Below, piece by piece: positions 26,080 through 39,775 of a stretch of DNA of 64,000 bases. Positions within the stretch are counted from its first letter, which is position 1. Each line of letters opens with the position of its first letter. Made by a program: the position numbers and the translations under genes. A model generated the notes under the pieces. The model saw only the letters and a program-made list of their open reading frames with translations. It made no database searches and was not told where the DNA came from. The stretch is from NCBI GenBank assembly GCA_036365515.1, contig CM070874.1:94342942-94406941 (forward strand), in the 5' to 3' direction. Source of the DNA: Torymus aiolomorphi. Its lineage: Eukaryota > Arthropoda > Insecta > Hymenoptera > Torymidae.

Positions 26080-27036
26080 AAGACAGCGGCTGCTGCAGTT
26101 CGGTATCCTGGGGGATGTCGGTCCTCTCGTCGCGTTCCTTGCTTGCTGGTGACTCGTCGGAGATGACAAGGCCATGGGATCGGCATAAAAGCATAGATTT
26201 GGTAAGCCGTTGTTCGCTCCTAACCTCACGAATGGGTGAATGGGCATTTTACTTGTAGAATGTATCAATAGAAACCAATAACATGTATTTTTAACAACCA
26301 GATGTATTTAATGAGTCTGAAGTTTGCATCGTTGGAATGCAACGAAATAATTTTCTACGGTTGATTAAAGTTATTAAACAATGGAAATTTTATCTAAACC
26401 TTTGTTTTAAAGTTATTTTATACTATAAAACACTAAATCTACACGCAAAATTAATATTATTTAATATAAACATGAAGTAAAATGAATTATTTTTGTTTTT
26501 TCGTTGCACTCCAACGTTGCAAACTTCAGACCCATTGTATTTATGAACTTAATATTATTCATATATCTCATGTTATGGATCTTTGTTTTTGAATCTTGTT
26601 AAAGCATGAAAAATACCTTAAACATCTATTTTCAACAATATTTTCAACAGGCTTATGAGTAATAACATTTATATTTACTTTCCTAAATTTTCAATGGGAG
26701 CCGCTTGCACTGTTAATATTCTCTATTAGCATTGTTATATACACTCGAAATTGAACTTGATAAGCAATCTATTAGTAATTGTGTGTGCTAAAGCTGAAAG
26801 TAAAGTACTATAAAAAAGTTGATATCAAAGTAGTTGAGAGACAATTTAGCAATTGCGTATTCCAACTCCAACGCACAGACAAATACTTCTTACACAATCA
26901 TTTTTAAATAAAATATGGTTTACTTATGAAGCCTTCGCTTCATAAAATTTCATAAACTATTCAATGCAAGTTTAAAATTAAGTAATTGAATTATGGATAT
27001 TAATGATTTATAAGATTATTACAAATTCAGATGATA
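26080..27036 (-). repeat. dispersed repeat family A, copy 2 (inverted)
   Basis: Reverse complement of 1263-2000, with a 225-bp MITE inserted at 26311-26535. The GC-richer tail lies near the P-like element's right end. Confidence 0.78.
26311..26535. mobile_element. 225-bp MITE with 8-bp target duplication, copy 1
   Basis: Starts ATGAGTCTGAAGTTTG and ends CAAACTTCAGACCCAT; inner ends share gcaacgaaa / tttcgttgc. TGTATTTA directly repeats at 26303-26310 and 26536-26543. Copy 1 of repeat family A (near 1770) shows the unoccupied site. An 8-bp duplication fits hAT- or P-type transposition. Confidence 0.88.
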
Positions 27037-27039
27037 TAC

Positions 27040-27545
27040 TTATCAAATTCAATTTTGAGTAGAGATGAAAAATGCAAACACGGCTCCCACAGAAAATAAA
27101 TGTTTAATGTATTTCTCATGCTTTCACAAAATTCAGCAACAAGATCAATAACATGAGATATATGAATAATATTAAGTTCTCAAATCCATCGGATTGTCAA
27201 AAATACAAATTATTGGTTTCGATTGATATTTAAAAAATATACAATTCTTTTGAAGCGAAGGCTTAATAAAAAAACCATATTTTATTTAAATATGATTGTG
27301 TAAGAAGTATTTGGCTGTGCGTTGGAATATGCAATTGCTAAATTGTCTTTCAACTACTTTGATTTCAATTTTTTTATAGCACTTTACTTTCAGCTTTGGC
27401 ACACAGAATTACTAAGATTACTTATCAAATTCAATTTTGAGTAGATATAAGAATGCTAATAAAGAATATTTATTTAGGAAAGTAAATATAAATGTTATTA
27501 CTCATAAGCCTGTTGAAAATATTTTTAATATTTTTTTAACATGTA
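27040..27545 (+). repeat. dispersed repeat family A, copy 3 (rearranged)
   Basis: Two blocks in plus orientation: 27040-27240 resembles about 1555-1820, and 27247-27545 resembles about 1371-1690. The order is exchanged relative to copy 1. Confidence 0.65.
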
Positions 27546-27678
27546 CATTATGTTATATACAGAAAAATGTATTTTCTCTTTACATTGATATACTAAAGAT
27601 ATTATAGAAAGATATTACTTGTATTTTGTGTTTTCAATTAGTCAATAAAATTTAATATTTTATTTTAATAGAAAATTG

Positions 27679-27885
27679 CAGATAAGATCTTATATGAGAT
27701 CTCATAATATTTTTTCAATACTAAATCGTACATGAGATATCATATGAGATCTCATAATATATTTTTTTTTTAAACAAAATCGCAGATGAGATCTCATATG
27801 AGATCTCATGTCTGAAATTCTCATATGAGATCCACATGAGATTTTAATTACGATCTCATATGAGATCTCATATTTTATTTTCACG
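27679..27885. repeat. cluster of ATGAGATCTCAT palindromes
   Basis: The 12-bp palindrome occurs exactly five times (starting 27694, 27744, 27786, 27798, 27860) with degenerate copies between. Confidence 0.85.
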
Positions 27886-28240
27886 CGGGTACAATGTTTT
27901 CTGAAACATTAATTTGCGAAGAATCAATTGTAGGTTGTTGGTAGTAATTCTTCCGATAGAAAGCTTTAATAATCACACCTGCGTAACGCGAATTTATTTT
28001 ACTGCGTAAAGTATATTATAATGTTTGATAACTAAGTTGATCGATGATACTTTCCTTAAGAATTCTTTTAACCAGCTTGTTTAACTTATTTTACGGATAT
28101 ATTTATACACTATTATGAATAATAATATAAATTTGTAAACAAAAAATAAAAAAATTTGTATCAGATAAGTTAATCAGGATATCCGTTTCGCGTGCCCATT
28201 TTGACCGGCATATACATGATTTCATCTTTTCCCTTCTTAA
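27886..28240. other. AT-rich intergenic stretch
   Basis: No feature recognised. Confidence 0.45.
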
Positions 28241-28545
28241 GGTGGTATACCTAATGGCTCCTGGGGCCAAAATTACCTGAAAAAATAAATCAAAATATAA
28301 CTACTAAAAAATAAAGTTCATGTATCACTAATATAACTTATTTCTAATACAAAATCAAAAGAGATAGGTTTCTTAATTCACTTTATGCAGAATTATGTCA
28401 TTTTAGAAAAATAACTGGTGAGCAAGTTTTCTTGGCAATCACTCGATGGATTTTGACGGGAGAATTAGTCATAAATTAGTTGGAAAACATATATCTATGG
28501 CATGTGTGTGTGCGTGCGTGCGTGCGTTCGTGCGTGCGTGCGTTC

Positions 28546-28670
<125 letters not shown>

Positions 28671-29021
28671 TGGGTGTGGGTGGGTGGGTGTGTGTATATA
28701 TATTTGAACTCTTCATAACTCCGAAACGAATCGACCGATTTTCGTCGGGTAAATTTCTTATTCTCTTCGTCTTGCGGGAAAAGAAAGGTACCTTGATGGA
28801 TTTGAGTTTTTATTGATTTTCTTTTGTTTTATAACCAAAAAACGATTCTGAATTTTTAGTTTTTTGATTTTTTCATATCTTATAGTCATTATTACATAAT
28901 ATAATAAACTTCTCTTGAAAGGTATTTAAATTACCTATATTTTCCTTTTTTAAAATTTAAAATATCTTCACTCTGTCAATTGTTGTTAAGGAAAATTTTT
29001 ATATTTCATAAATTAATTTCT

Positions 29022-29600
29022 CAAAAAATAATTTATTTATCGACTTGAAATAAATAACCAGTTATTACACTAATTGAAGACTATATTTGGTTAAAATTTC
29101 AAGAGATGATCTTCATTTGTTTTTTAGAAAAGAATTATTTTATAAAAAATTTGCCTTTTCGTTGTCGCACGATAACTACAGCAAAAATTATCCAATCGTC
29201 CTGAAATTTGGCACAGATGTAGCTTTTATATATCTTCAGATCGAGTTCGTTGCCCAAAAAAGTCGATCCATTACGAAAAAAGATATTTGAGGTTAAAAAT
29301 TTTTTTTTTTAATTTTCGAATCGCGTTTTTTCAAAAAATACTTGATTTATCGACTTAAAATTTTAACCACTTATTAAACTTATAGAAGACTATATTTGGT
29401 TAAAATTTCAAGAGATGATCTTCATTTGTTTTTTAGAAAAGAATTATTTTAGAAAAAATTTGCGTTTTCGTTGTCGCACGATAACTACAGCAAAAATTAT
29501 CCAATCGTCCTGAAATTTAGCACAGATGTAGCTTTTATATATCTTCAGATCAAGTTCGTTGCCCAAAAAAATTGGTCCATTACGAAAAAAGATATAACGC
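29022..29600. repeat. ~305-bp tandem duplication inside the TTAA element
   Basis: Both units carry caagagatgatcttcatttg, cgcacgataactacagc and gatgtagcttttatatatc in the same order. A 67-codon ORF in the first unit is broken in the second. Confidence 0.85.
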
Positions 29601-30355
29601 ACAGTTTAAGCTGAATCTGGACCCATGACCTTCTCCTACTTAGTCTAACCGTACAAGATAAAGTATTAAATTTTAAATATTAGAAGTAAAAATTAATTAA
29701 AGGGATCAATAAATTAAGTTTGAGGAAGCTACGTGCCAATGAATTGGCAGCGGGTTTTTTAATTCCAGAGCTTCATGCTATAGATACATGTTTTTCAAGT
29801 AATTTGCAACATCTCTCGTCAAAATCCATCGAGTGATTGCCAAGAAAACTTGCTCACCAGTTGATTTTTCTAAAATGACATAATTCTGCATAAAGTGAAT
29901 TAAGAGACTTATCTCTTGGGCTTTTGTATTAGAAATAAGTTATATTAGTGATACATATCCTTTATTTTATAGTAATTTTATTTTAATTCATTTTTTCAGG
30001 TAATTTTTTGGCCTCAGGAGGCATTAGGTATAAGACCACCTTAAAAAAGTGATGAACACTTCTCACCTTCTCACTCGTATCGGAGTGAGAAGGTGGTGTT
30101 AACCTCATTGGATCTTTTGTGCGGGAGCGAAGCAATAGAATCACTTTCTCGCACTAGTATCGAAATGTACTAATTAACTATTATAATATTTAATATTATA
30201 ATATTGACCATTTTGAAGTGTTTGAAATAAGTTCGTAGGTTGTAATTATTTGAAGGAGTAAAAAACGGACTCGAGACGAACCAAGTTGTTTTGATTAATT
30301 TATTGCACCAACGTTTCGAAAGTGTTGTTACTTTCTTCTTCAGGGCTACGAAAGC

Positions 30356-30913
30356 ATAGACAAAAACAATAGCAACGTCGCAACTTATAACACAGCTAAC
30401 AATACTAAATCATTAGTGTCTAGAACAAAAATGATACTGCCATACATAAAGAATTTAACACCAAAAATTGACCGTATCCTCCGTACACACAATATAATTC
30501 CAATATATAAAACCATTAACAAGTTTAATCGTTTGATAAGACTAGGAAAGGACAGTCTCGATATCTTAAACACTAATGGGATCGTTTACAAGATCAACTG
30601 CAATATCTGTTTGGCCACGTACATCGGCATGAGCAAACGAAAATTAACGAAACGTGTGTACGAGCATAAAAGAGCAGTCAAATTAGGCTCTGAAAATTCT
30701 GCACTCGCCGGCCATACACAGGACATAGGACATTCCATAAATTTCGACAAGATCATAATACTAGACAAAGAACCGAACTATTTCAAGCGCACTTTTTCCG
30801 AGATTATGAACATACACTACTACAACAATACACTTAACCATATGGAAGATACCCATTTCTTAAAAAACGCATATAAAAAGACTATAGATACCATCAAGAA
30901 GCTACACATTTAA
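30356..30913 (+). pseudogene. Penelope GIY-YIG endonuclease (C-terminal part of Pol)
   Basis: Open from about 30356 to a stop at 30911-30913. The linker KNNSNVATY and RTKMILPYIKNLTPKI lead into the endonuclease: GIVYKINCNICLATYIGMS contains the GIY-like and YIG motifs with the Penelope-typical CxxC between them; RKLTKRVYEHK supplies the conserved Arg and the R/E/H region; NSALAGHTQDIGHSINF and KRTFSEIMNIHYY complete the domain, including the Glu of FSEIMNI. This nuclease makes the nick at the target from which Penelope elements prime reverse transcription. The endonuclease reads through without a break, but RT is absent upstream, replaced by an inverted copy of the element end, so it is a 5'-truncated insertion. 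Confidence 0.85.
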
Positions 30914-31545
30914 ATTCATAATATTTACAATTGCCCTCTACGTGTTTACAACCTCTTTTCTCCATCACTCTACTGTCTTGTTTCGTACTGTTGGATCAGG
31001 TGAGCATGCGATTAGAGAGGTGGCACACCTAATACGCGAGAGTCTCCGTATTCTAATCGTATGGGCTTCTCCCACTACTCCTCACCGCGTGCGCTCCTGT
31101 TCCACCGGTGTGAGCGAGGTAACCGCTATCCCTCACTATTTCCCTCTCCCGACCCCCACCACCTCTTTCTTTTCTGTCCTAACAGTTATCATTACACTTT
31201 AAATTTAATTTATCTTCAGTGTCATTTTGGAGTTTGCCCAATCATATAGTTGGGCACTTTCAAAATTGACGATGTGTGCGAAACGTCATAGACTCTGTAA
31301 GTTCTTACCATTACTTCATTTTTTTAACAAAAATTCTTTCATATACTTATCGCATTTTAATTTCTTAAGTTATTAAAAACTCTAATTGTAATCCATAGTG
31401 ATTTGGCAACGTTGCGTTCGTGATGAGAATTTGAAACTCCTCGTAGACGAACCTAATATGTTATAATATTGTATTTATGGTATGTTTTTTACATATTTTG
31501 TCTAATATTGTTTTTTTGTATATAAATCTACATGTTTAAAACTAT

Positions 31546-31603
31546 GCTTTCGTAGCCCTGAAGAAGAAAGTAACAACACTTTCGAAACGTTGGTGCAATA
31601 AAT
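31546..31603 (+). other. conserved stem-loop of the Penelope end (hammerhead-like core)
   Basis: CTGAAGA, a hairpin with GAAAGT/ACTTTC arms, then GAAACGTTGG. The arrangement CUGANGA-stem-GAAA matches the order of hammerhead core bases, and hammerheads are known in Penelope-like elements, but I could not fold a convincing stem I, and stem III is weak. Inverted copy at 30305-30350; related copy at 22091-22127. Confidence 0.4.
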
Positions 31604-31679
31604 TCATGAAAACAACTTCGTTTCGAGTCCGTTTTCTACTCCTTCAAATATTGACTATTGACTTTTGTATTATTTATAG

Positions 31680-31900
31680 ATTCATTGTTCGATAGTGCCA
31701 CAGCTGCTGTGCATGCCATGGACGAGTACCAAACAACTTTAAAGAAATTGTCAGAATACGTTGAAAAAGTACTTTTCACCTTGATGGAATCAGAAATTAA
31801 ACGACGAAAATTTGAAGATGATGTGTTGTTGATATTAAGTAAAATAAATAAAAATTTGGAAAAAATTGCGGAAAAAGAATATGGAGATTCTATATTGTAA
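31680..31900 (+). CDS. possible 3'-terminal exon of an unidentified gene
   Basis: An AG acceptor in tatttatag precedes an open segment of 73 codons ending TAA at 31898-31900. It encodes a helical, charged peptide with HAMDEYQTTLKKLSEYVEKV and LLILSKINKNLEKIAEKE, predicted coiled coil. The phase needs one base from an upstream exon, which I did not find; the Penelope insertion directly upstream may have displaced or cut it. Similar helical tails end Myb-like proteins of Harbinger elements, but that is only a resemblance. Followed by ATAATAAAA, a possible polyadenylation region. Confidence 0.35.
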
Positions 31901-32974
31901 TATAATAAAATTCTAAATGTTTTAATTGTGTCAATTGTGTTTAGTTATTTAGATGTAATGATAACATCGCCAAATGTGCTTTGGCGAAATTTTGCTTTTA
32001 TAAAAGTAATAGCACGCGTGCGAAGCTCATCTTCAACAGCACGCTTCCTGGCATGTTCTAGTTACCTTCATTCTGGAGCAGTGTTTTCGCTTCATAAAAG
32101 CAGAAGCACGCCTGCAAAACTCATCTTCGAGAGAACGACTCTCGAAAATTAATTAATGTTTACCTTTATAATAAATAAAATTAATTTATAATAATAGTCA
32201 TCCCTGCACCTGAGGAAGAACCACTGATGTGGTCTATCGATAGGTACATTGATAAAACATAATTTTGCAGAAATTTGAGCTGCCTAATATACATGTTTTT
32301 AGTAGCATTTTAATATTAGTTTCAGTTTCTATCTTATCTCAAACATTAATGCATACATTTACGCACACGCATCATTATTGTATAATAGATATTTTTAAAT
32401 TCTAGGTTCCACGCTCTCTTAGCGTGGGCAAAATTGGGACGGGGGATGCGAGTTAACCTGTAAGTAATCTGAGAAACTAATGATAATGCATAACCTATCA
32501 GCTGAGAATGCCGCGTTTAAGAAATAGTTTTTACCATTTCTCTCACGTCTTTGAGTACGTTTTGATAATTCTGATAATCGTGAAAAAAAATATTATCATA
32601 ACAGCATGAATCCAGCACACGACCAAGACTACGATAAAAGTAGCGCCTCTAGCGATTACCGTAAGAACGTATCTCGTACGTACGAATGTATCCCGTATAC
32701 GTACGTACGTACCACGGCTTGAATAGCACCACTGAGCGGCATGAACGGCCGCACTCGGCAAGGGTCAGGTCGCTCAATTCCTATAGCAACGGAGTCGCTG
32801 TTGGCGAGGAGACGAGAGCCTGGCGGGACCAGAAGGCCCGTCTCCGGTGGAGCGCGGAGAGCGAAAGTGCTCCGACAAATCGGAGCGGAGCAAAATACCT
32901 CGGTGAGGGTTGGAGGCAAGCGGTCGCGCTCGTCAATTGGTCGCTGCAATGCGGCGGAAAAAAGTCGGCAGATA
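31901..32974. other. intergenic stretch with a CpG-rich patch
   Basis: No gene recognised. Two direct, diverged copies of a segment with agcacgc...aactcatcttc lie at 32010-32045 and 32100-32135. A motif cctgaggaagaaccac...gtggt at 32210-32245 resembles the Penelope end stem-loop weakly. 32690-32970 is CpG-rich and open in several frames. Confidence 0.45.
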
Positions 32975-33924
32975 GGGTAGTGGTCCGTATTAGTGTGCCT
33001 GTCCATATTTGTGTGCCCTATTATAAAACATATCCTAGAAGTGAACGAGTAAAAAAGTAACACTAAAATATTTTTTTTCATAAAGTATAGTTAATTAAGT
33101 TTAAATAGAATTAATTACTTAATTTGTTTTCATTTACTATAACATTAAAAAAGAACTTTCAAAAATATGTTTCACGGTTTGCGGTGTGTCACGGTGTTTC
33201 CTTGTCCAAACCTGCTAAGAAATTGAACATTTTTAAAAGTAACATTAAATAATGTTTGGAAAGGATTTTAATGTGGGATACAATTGATTATATCATAAAA
33301 TAATATTATGTTATATAATATACCTTAATATAAAGGTTTTCAATTGATTTTAATATTTAATTAATGGTGTCTACTAATAGGGCCAGTGAAAAACGACTTG
33401 TCCAGATTTGTGTGTGCACAAATGCAATACGAGCATGCTCGTATCGGCGCTTGAACAGAAAAGTTAGGTTAGGTTGTCTGCGCACAAACGTTGTTTCATA
33501 TCGCATTGACGACCTTCAGCAGTTTTTACCGTATTAGAATTAATTAACATTCAATGTAAACAAGGGTTAGAAATTGATTATAAATGCACTACAGTTAACA
33601 AAATAATTTTGTTGGCAATGATAATATTATCAAGACACACTAATGTGGGGCACACAAACGTGTATATCCACATTAATACGGGGCACACAAAAATGTACTT
33701 TGATGTCTGCTAGGGCACACAAATGCGTACAAATTTTTTTTTTTTATATTGCTTGTAACTTTCGTAAATATAAATATTTTTCTATAAAAAAATTGTTTCG
33801 TGTAGATTATTACTTTTATTATCTATATAAACCACCCGGAATCTCTGATACAGCTTAAATAGTCTATTATTATGCGACAAAACTGAAGAGTTTCTTAAAC
33901 CCACACTAATACGGACATCTACCC
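32975..33924. mobile_element. TA-flanked MITE, 950 bp
   Basis: Inverted ends GGGTAG...TCCGTATTAGTGTG / complement, with TA on both outer sides (32973-32974, 33925-33926). Inside are repeated ggcacacaaa motifs (33650-33730). It splits a CpG-rich patch that continues on the other side. Mariner-type helper inferred from the TA target. Confidence 0.72.
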
Positions 33925-35644
<1,720 letters not shown>

Positions 35645-35866
35645 ATGGGTCTGAAGTTTCCATCGTTGAAGTGCAACGAAATAATTTATTACATTTAATT
35701 AAAGTTAGTAAACAATGGAAATTTCATCTAAGGCTTTGTTATAAAGTTATTTTATTCTATAAAATACTAAATCTACACACAAAATTAATATCAAATAGTA
35801 TAACCACGAAGCGAAATAAATTTTTTTTTTTTCGTTGCGTTCCAACGTTGCAAACTTCAGACCTAT
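35645..35866. mobile_element. 222-bp MITE with 8-bp target duplication, copy 2
   Basis: Same family as 26311-26535: begins ATGGGTCTGAAG, ends CTTCAGACCTAT. TGCATACG repeats directly at 35637-35644 and 35867-35874, confirming the 8-bp duplication with a different target sequence. Confidence 0.9.
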
Positions 35867-35874
35867 TGCATACG

Positions 35875-36567
35875 TAAAGTATTGCAATATTTAAAAAGTC
35901 TATTTAAAAATGCCACAATTAGTATCTAGTAGTTTCTAGCATTTCACCTAAACTGTCAGATTCAAATATTTCTTTATCTAAAATCGAGAAAAAGTACACT
36001 ACTTAAATTCCAGTTTGTAAATTAAATTCTAAGGTAAACGTGAAATCAATAGACTTTCAATAAATCCTCTTTGACTATTTTCCGGATACAAACTAAGCTA
36101 TTTATTTTATTTAGTTTGTATCCGAAAACTCATCCGATCACAGCCTGTACGAGTTATTCTTTTTTGTACTCTCACTACGTGTATACAGGGCAAAAGTGTA
36201 ACGAGAAACTGTTTGCGCGGCTTTGCGCGAATTTACGAGAGGATGTCGACAGTGCGCTTAAACGCGTGCTAGAAGCGCGGCGGAAATTAACTCTTATCTG
36301 TCGAGCATCCGCGCATCCTTCGCAGACTATCCTCTCAAGAGGGAGATAGAGAGAGAAAGAGCGACATCTCCGAACTTGGATCTTTTTTATTCAGCGGAAG
36401 GTGGGTTAATAAGATTTTGTAATATGATATATTAAGCGCCTCCCGAGGCTCTTCACTTTCCTTTTTGAATTTCCGTTCTGCATTAATCTCAGAATTTATT
36501 GTTAGCTTTTCGAAAGAACTTTTTTCTATTGCCCATATAATTTTCAAATAAAAATTGAACTATGGTA
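35875..36567. other. intergenic stretch
   Basis: A short inverted pair (atccggatacaaactaag near 36080 and ttagtttgtatccgaaaa near 36110) and a GC-rich patch; no gene recognised. Confidence 0.45.
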
Positions 36568-37334
36568 CACTGAGAAAACTGTCGTAGGAAAATTTACTGA
36601 AAAACTAACAAAAATTACTATATTTGATAGCAACGCGGGGATATAAGCAAATTATAAAAAATTTTGCTATAGTTCAGGAATATTTACAAGGTATCTTAAT
36701 AATTTTTACTACTACACATAGCAAAAAGTGCCCTCTACATGTAGTACTTATTGCGTGCACGCCGGGAGCACGTGTCTGATTGAGGTTATGTTTCTCCCGC
36801 AATTTGAGATTATCTTCCTTTTAAGTTATCAAAAACATCGACAATATCGATTCAGTTGTTTTATTTTTACGTTGTGCAGGTGAGCTATGAGTTATTTCTT
36901 TATATTATCATAGTTATTTATTGCTATCAAATAATCATCAAAGTTCTCTCGTAAGCGAAGGTAGACAATGTATCAGTTCCAAAATTTTGTACTCAAGAAG
37001 CTCACGTGGGTAAGAGGTTAGCGCGTCTGCCTAGCGTGCGGAGGGTCCAGGGTTCGAATACACAACCACCGTAAAAAAAAAAATTTTTATTTCCTTATTT
37101 ATTTCTTGTATAGCTAAATTTAATTAATAATATATTAAATATTGTATAAATATTAGGTATCCTATAGATATAAAATCATGAAAATCAATTTTTTTTAAGT
37201 TTAAGCTTGGCTACAAAAATTACTATATTAGTTAGCAAAAGTACCTAAATTTCCATGATATCCCATCGTTGCTATAAAAAATAGTAATTTTTATTAGCTT
37301 TTCAGTAAATTTTCCTACGACAGTTTTCTCAGTG
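36568..37334. mobile_element. TA-flanked MITE with tRNA-like core, 767 bp
   Basis: Ends CACTGAGAAAACTGTCGTAG and its complement, with TA outside both (36566-36567, 37335-37336); the inverted match extends about 75 bp on each side. The middle holds a tRNA-Ala-like sequence. Confidence 0.82.
37006..37068 (+). pseudogene. tRNA-Ala(AGC)-like relic inside the MITE
   Basis: A D-arm-like taagaggttagcgcg, an anticodon arm TCTGC-CTAGCGT-GCGGA whose 7-base loop presents AGC, and a B-box-like GGTTCGAATAC are in tRNA order; GTGG and CCAC close the ends. At about 63 nt with a mispaired T stem it cannot be a working tRNA. It may have provided an RNA polymerase III promoter. Confidence 0.55.
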
Positions 37335-39353
37335 TAAGAATTAGAAATTGAATTAATTAAGTTTTCAATTACGTAAATTCAAATATAATATCAAACAATC
37401 AAATATTAGTATGTCAATGATTCGGCGCAAAACCCGTTTGCGCCGTATTCCCATTTCATCGAATTTCGTGATCATCTTAATATCCCGCTGCGCTATGGCC
37501 ATTTCCAAACAATCTTCTTTTCTCGGAAAATGCAATAATTCGCGTTCGGATAAGTAGAAAAATTTTCCGATCAAAATCCAATATTTACACGCCGCACGCA
37601 AAGTACGCCCGGGAAATTTTTCCCCAGTGCGCCAACTTTATTACGGGCCACCGCGCGATCGTTTTGCAGAACGTTACCTTCCAATTCTGCGGCGCACTAA
37701 TTGGCACGCTACGCTCGCTTTTATCTCGCTCCCGTTAAATCCTCGCGCGTTTTAACGCTGGCGGCGGGGGAAGGAGACGAATCGAGGTATAAAACGAATA
37801 TAACCCGCCGATATTTACGAGAGAGAGGGTGGAGATATCGGTGATTCAGAGAGTGACGGGCAATGAAAGCGCTGCGGGAATGAGCCACTCGAAAAAGACT
37901 ACTTTATACCGCAGAGACGCCACTTGGCGGCGCAGTGTGTGGCGCTACGCGTACTTCGCGTTCCGCTCTTTTTTCGCCTCGTGTACGTGGCCTTTTTTCT
38001 GCGTGGCCTGGTCGCTTGAAAAAATCATGATCCCTATATGCGTGCTAAAATGTTTCACTGGAGGTGATTTTATTTGTAGATGGGGAAATGCAAATATCTT
38101 CATCGTGGAGAAAGTTTTTTTTTAATTTTACAATTCACTCGAATTAAGAATTCATTTTTTCATATAATTTAAAAAGTATATTTCGTCAGTTTAGAATGTA
38201 CAATTTCTATTTCGACCAGTCACTTTTCTAATATCAAAAGGTTCCTTTCCGAATTCCTATATCTATTGGTCAGACCTATAGATACGTAAAGATTTATTTC
38301 ACATGATTTGAAGTTTCAAAACCACTTGTTAAAGAATATAATAAATTAACATTTCGTCGAGCCGCTTTTTCTCATTGGTGGTTCGCCGCCTCGTCTGTCA
38401 CTAACGCGAATCGATTGGAAAATTTTCCCTATGCACACCGGTTGTGACGTTTCTTTGGGCTTTTCTCGCCTGTCCCTCTTTTTTTCACCGCCCCCTGACC
38501 GAATTTGCAGGGGTGAGAGAATAGGATAATTGAGAAATCTTAAATTAGCTTATCAGAGCAGTAGGAGTTGGCTTCTGTAGAGGTGTCAACTGGCAGACTG
38601 ATGGATTGAGGCTTATAAATATAGTTAAACTGTAATCTAACTATACTATATGAAATGTCAATTGCTTTCCATAGCTTTTGTCCCATACATATTCTATGAA
38701 TGCAATTGTATTATTAACTAATATCGCAATTTATTATAATTATCAATAAATTAATTTCAATTCTATATTCCCTCGTTTAATTAAATTTCATCAATACTTT
38801 TGCATTTATCTTCATAAAAGTAATTAAAGTCTTTGGTTGCGTCAGCTATAATTGAAAACGTTGACGGAATTAGGTAATGCAAAGGCTCTGCTCAGTCTTA
38901 TTTTTAAAAAAAGGTGCGTGTCAGAAAAAATTCCATCCAATTGATTCCTCGCGTGCACGCGCGTGACAGAGAGAGACAAAAGAGAAAGAGAGAGAGAGAG
39001 GGGGGGAATCCGATTTTCCTGCTTTTTACGCGTCGTGTAGTTCGTCGTGCATCCGCGATCACGAATAACGATATATTCTTTAGATCGAATGTCTGTTCAC
39101 GTGTGGGCATAATCGAATGAACATTTTCTTTTCCAAAAGAATAACGTTTTCAAAATGCCTCTAAAACTCGTATTTTTTAAGGTTAAAATTTAAAAATGTC
39201 ATTAAACATTAATCCTGAATGAATAAATTTATTTTTTAATGTTTATAGTCTTCTATAAGTGAGTATATAATCGAATACTCATTGTACCGATTTTGAATCG
39301 CCAATATTCAATGATTTTATACCAAGATGACTATTGAAGATAGCTTTTAAATA
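37335..39353. other. CpG-rich non-coding region, part 1
   Basis: Alternating AT-rich and CpG-rich blocks (about 37570-38040, 38380-38520, 38930-39080). ORFs up to 98 codons (37829-38125) carry no motif I know and no splice partners. Possibly regulatory or intronic host DNA. Confidence 0.45.
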
Positions 39354-39775
39354 AATAGTATATTACGCACCATGGAAGGAAAAAACTTGGACAGTCCACA
39401 GCTCGTGTAAATTGCCACCCGACCTGGGGGCTGGCCAATTTTACTCTCGCGGTGCGTATACTATTTTTCCTCACATCGAGGCCAAAAATGCCATATTTCC
39501 GTTTCGGAGCCGGGCGGGAATGAGGCACTTTCGGCCCGGTGTGAGAAAAACGTACTTTTCTGCCCTCCGGTCGGAAAGCGCCAACTTGCCGGCCGCTACG
39601 CGAAACGAAGTTGCCGCTTTCCCGCGCCGTCGAGCAGAAAAATAGTATAAACACCTTGGCCAGTAAAAAAGAAAGCCTCAGATCACATGTTTGTCAACCT
39701 CGACTTCGCCTCGGCCGACAATTACATGTGATCTGAGACATTTCTTATTTTACAGGCCTAGGTATGTAATATACT
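39354..39775. repeat. composite small inverted-repeat element
   Basis: Outer ends AAATAGTATATTACGCACC and (complement) AAATAGTATATTACATACC are inverted. Internal copies of tatactattttt (39460) and aaaaatagtata (39640) subdivide it, and a strong hairpin ctcagatcacatgt / acatgtgatctgag lies at 39676-39740. No gene; several GC-rich ORFs are shadows. Confidence 0.55.

Larger units (their letters stand above)
30241..31645 (+). mobile_element. 5'-truncated Penelope-like element with inverted end
   Basis: The right end (about 31540-31645) contains agccctgaagaagaaag and cgaaacgttggtgcaataa. The same ~115 bp stands in reverse complement at 30241-30357, directly before the coding part. Inverted copies of the terminal sequence at the 5' end are a known trait of Penelope insertions. 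The reverse transcriptase is missing; only the endonuclease region remains. Confidence 0.8.

Noticed and set aside
31546..31603. Active hammerhead ribozyme
   Set aside because: The core order fits, but I could not find convincing stems I and III with the cleavage site.
32686..33060. 124-codon ORF in a CpG-rich patch as a host exon
   Set aside because: No motif, no splice partner, and it runs into the end of a MITE.
37006..37068. Functional tRNA-Ala gene
   Set aside because: Too short, with a broken T stem, and inside a MITE; kept only as a relic.
37829..38125. 98-codon ORF as a small gene
   Set aside because: No recognisable domain; the CpG-rich block is open in several frames.
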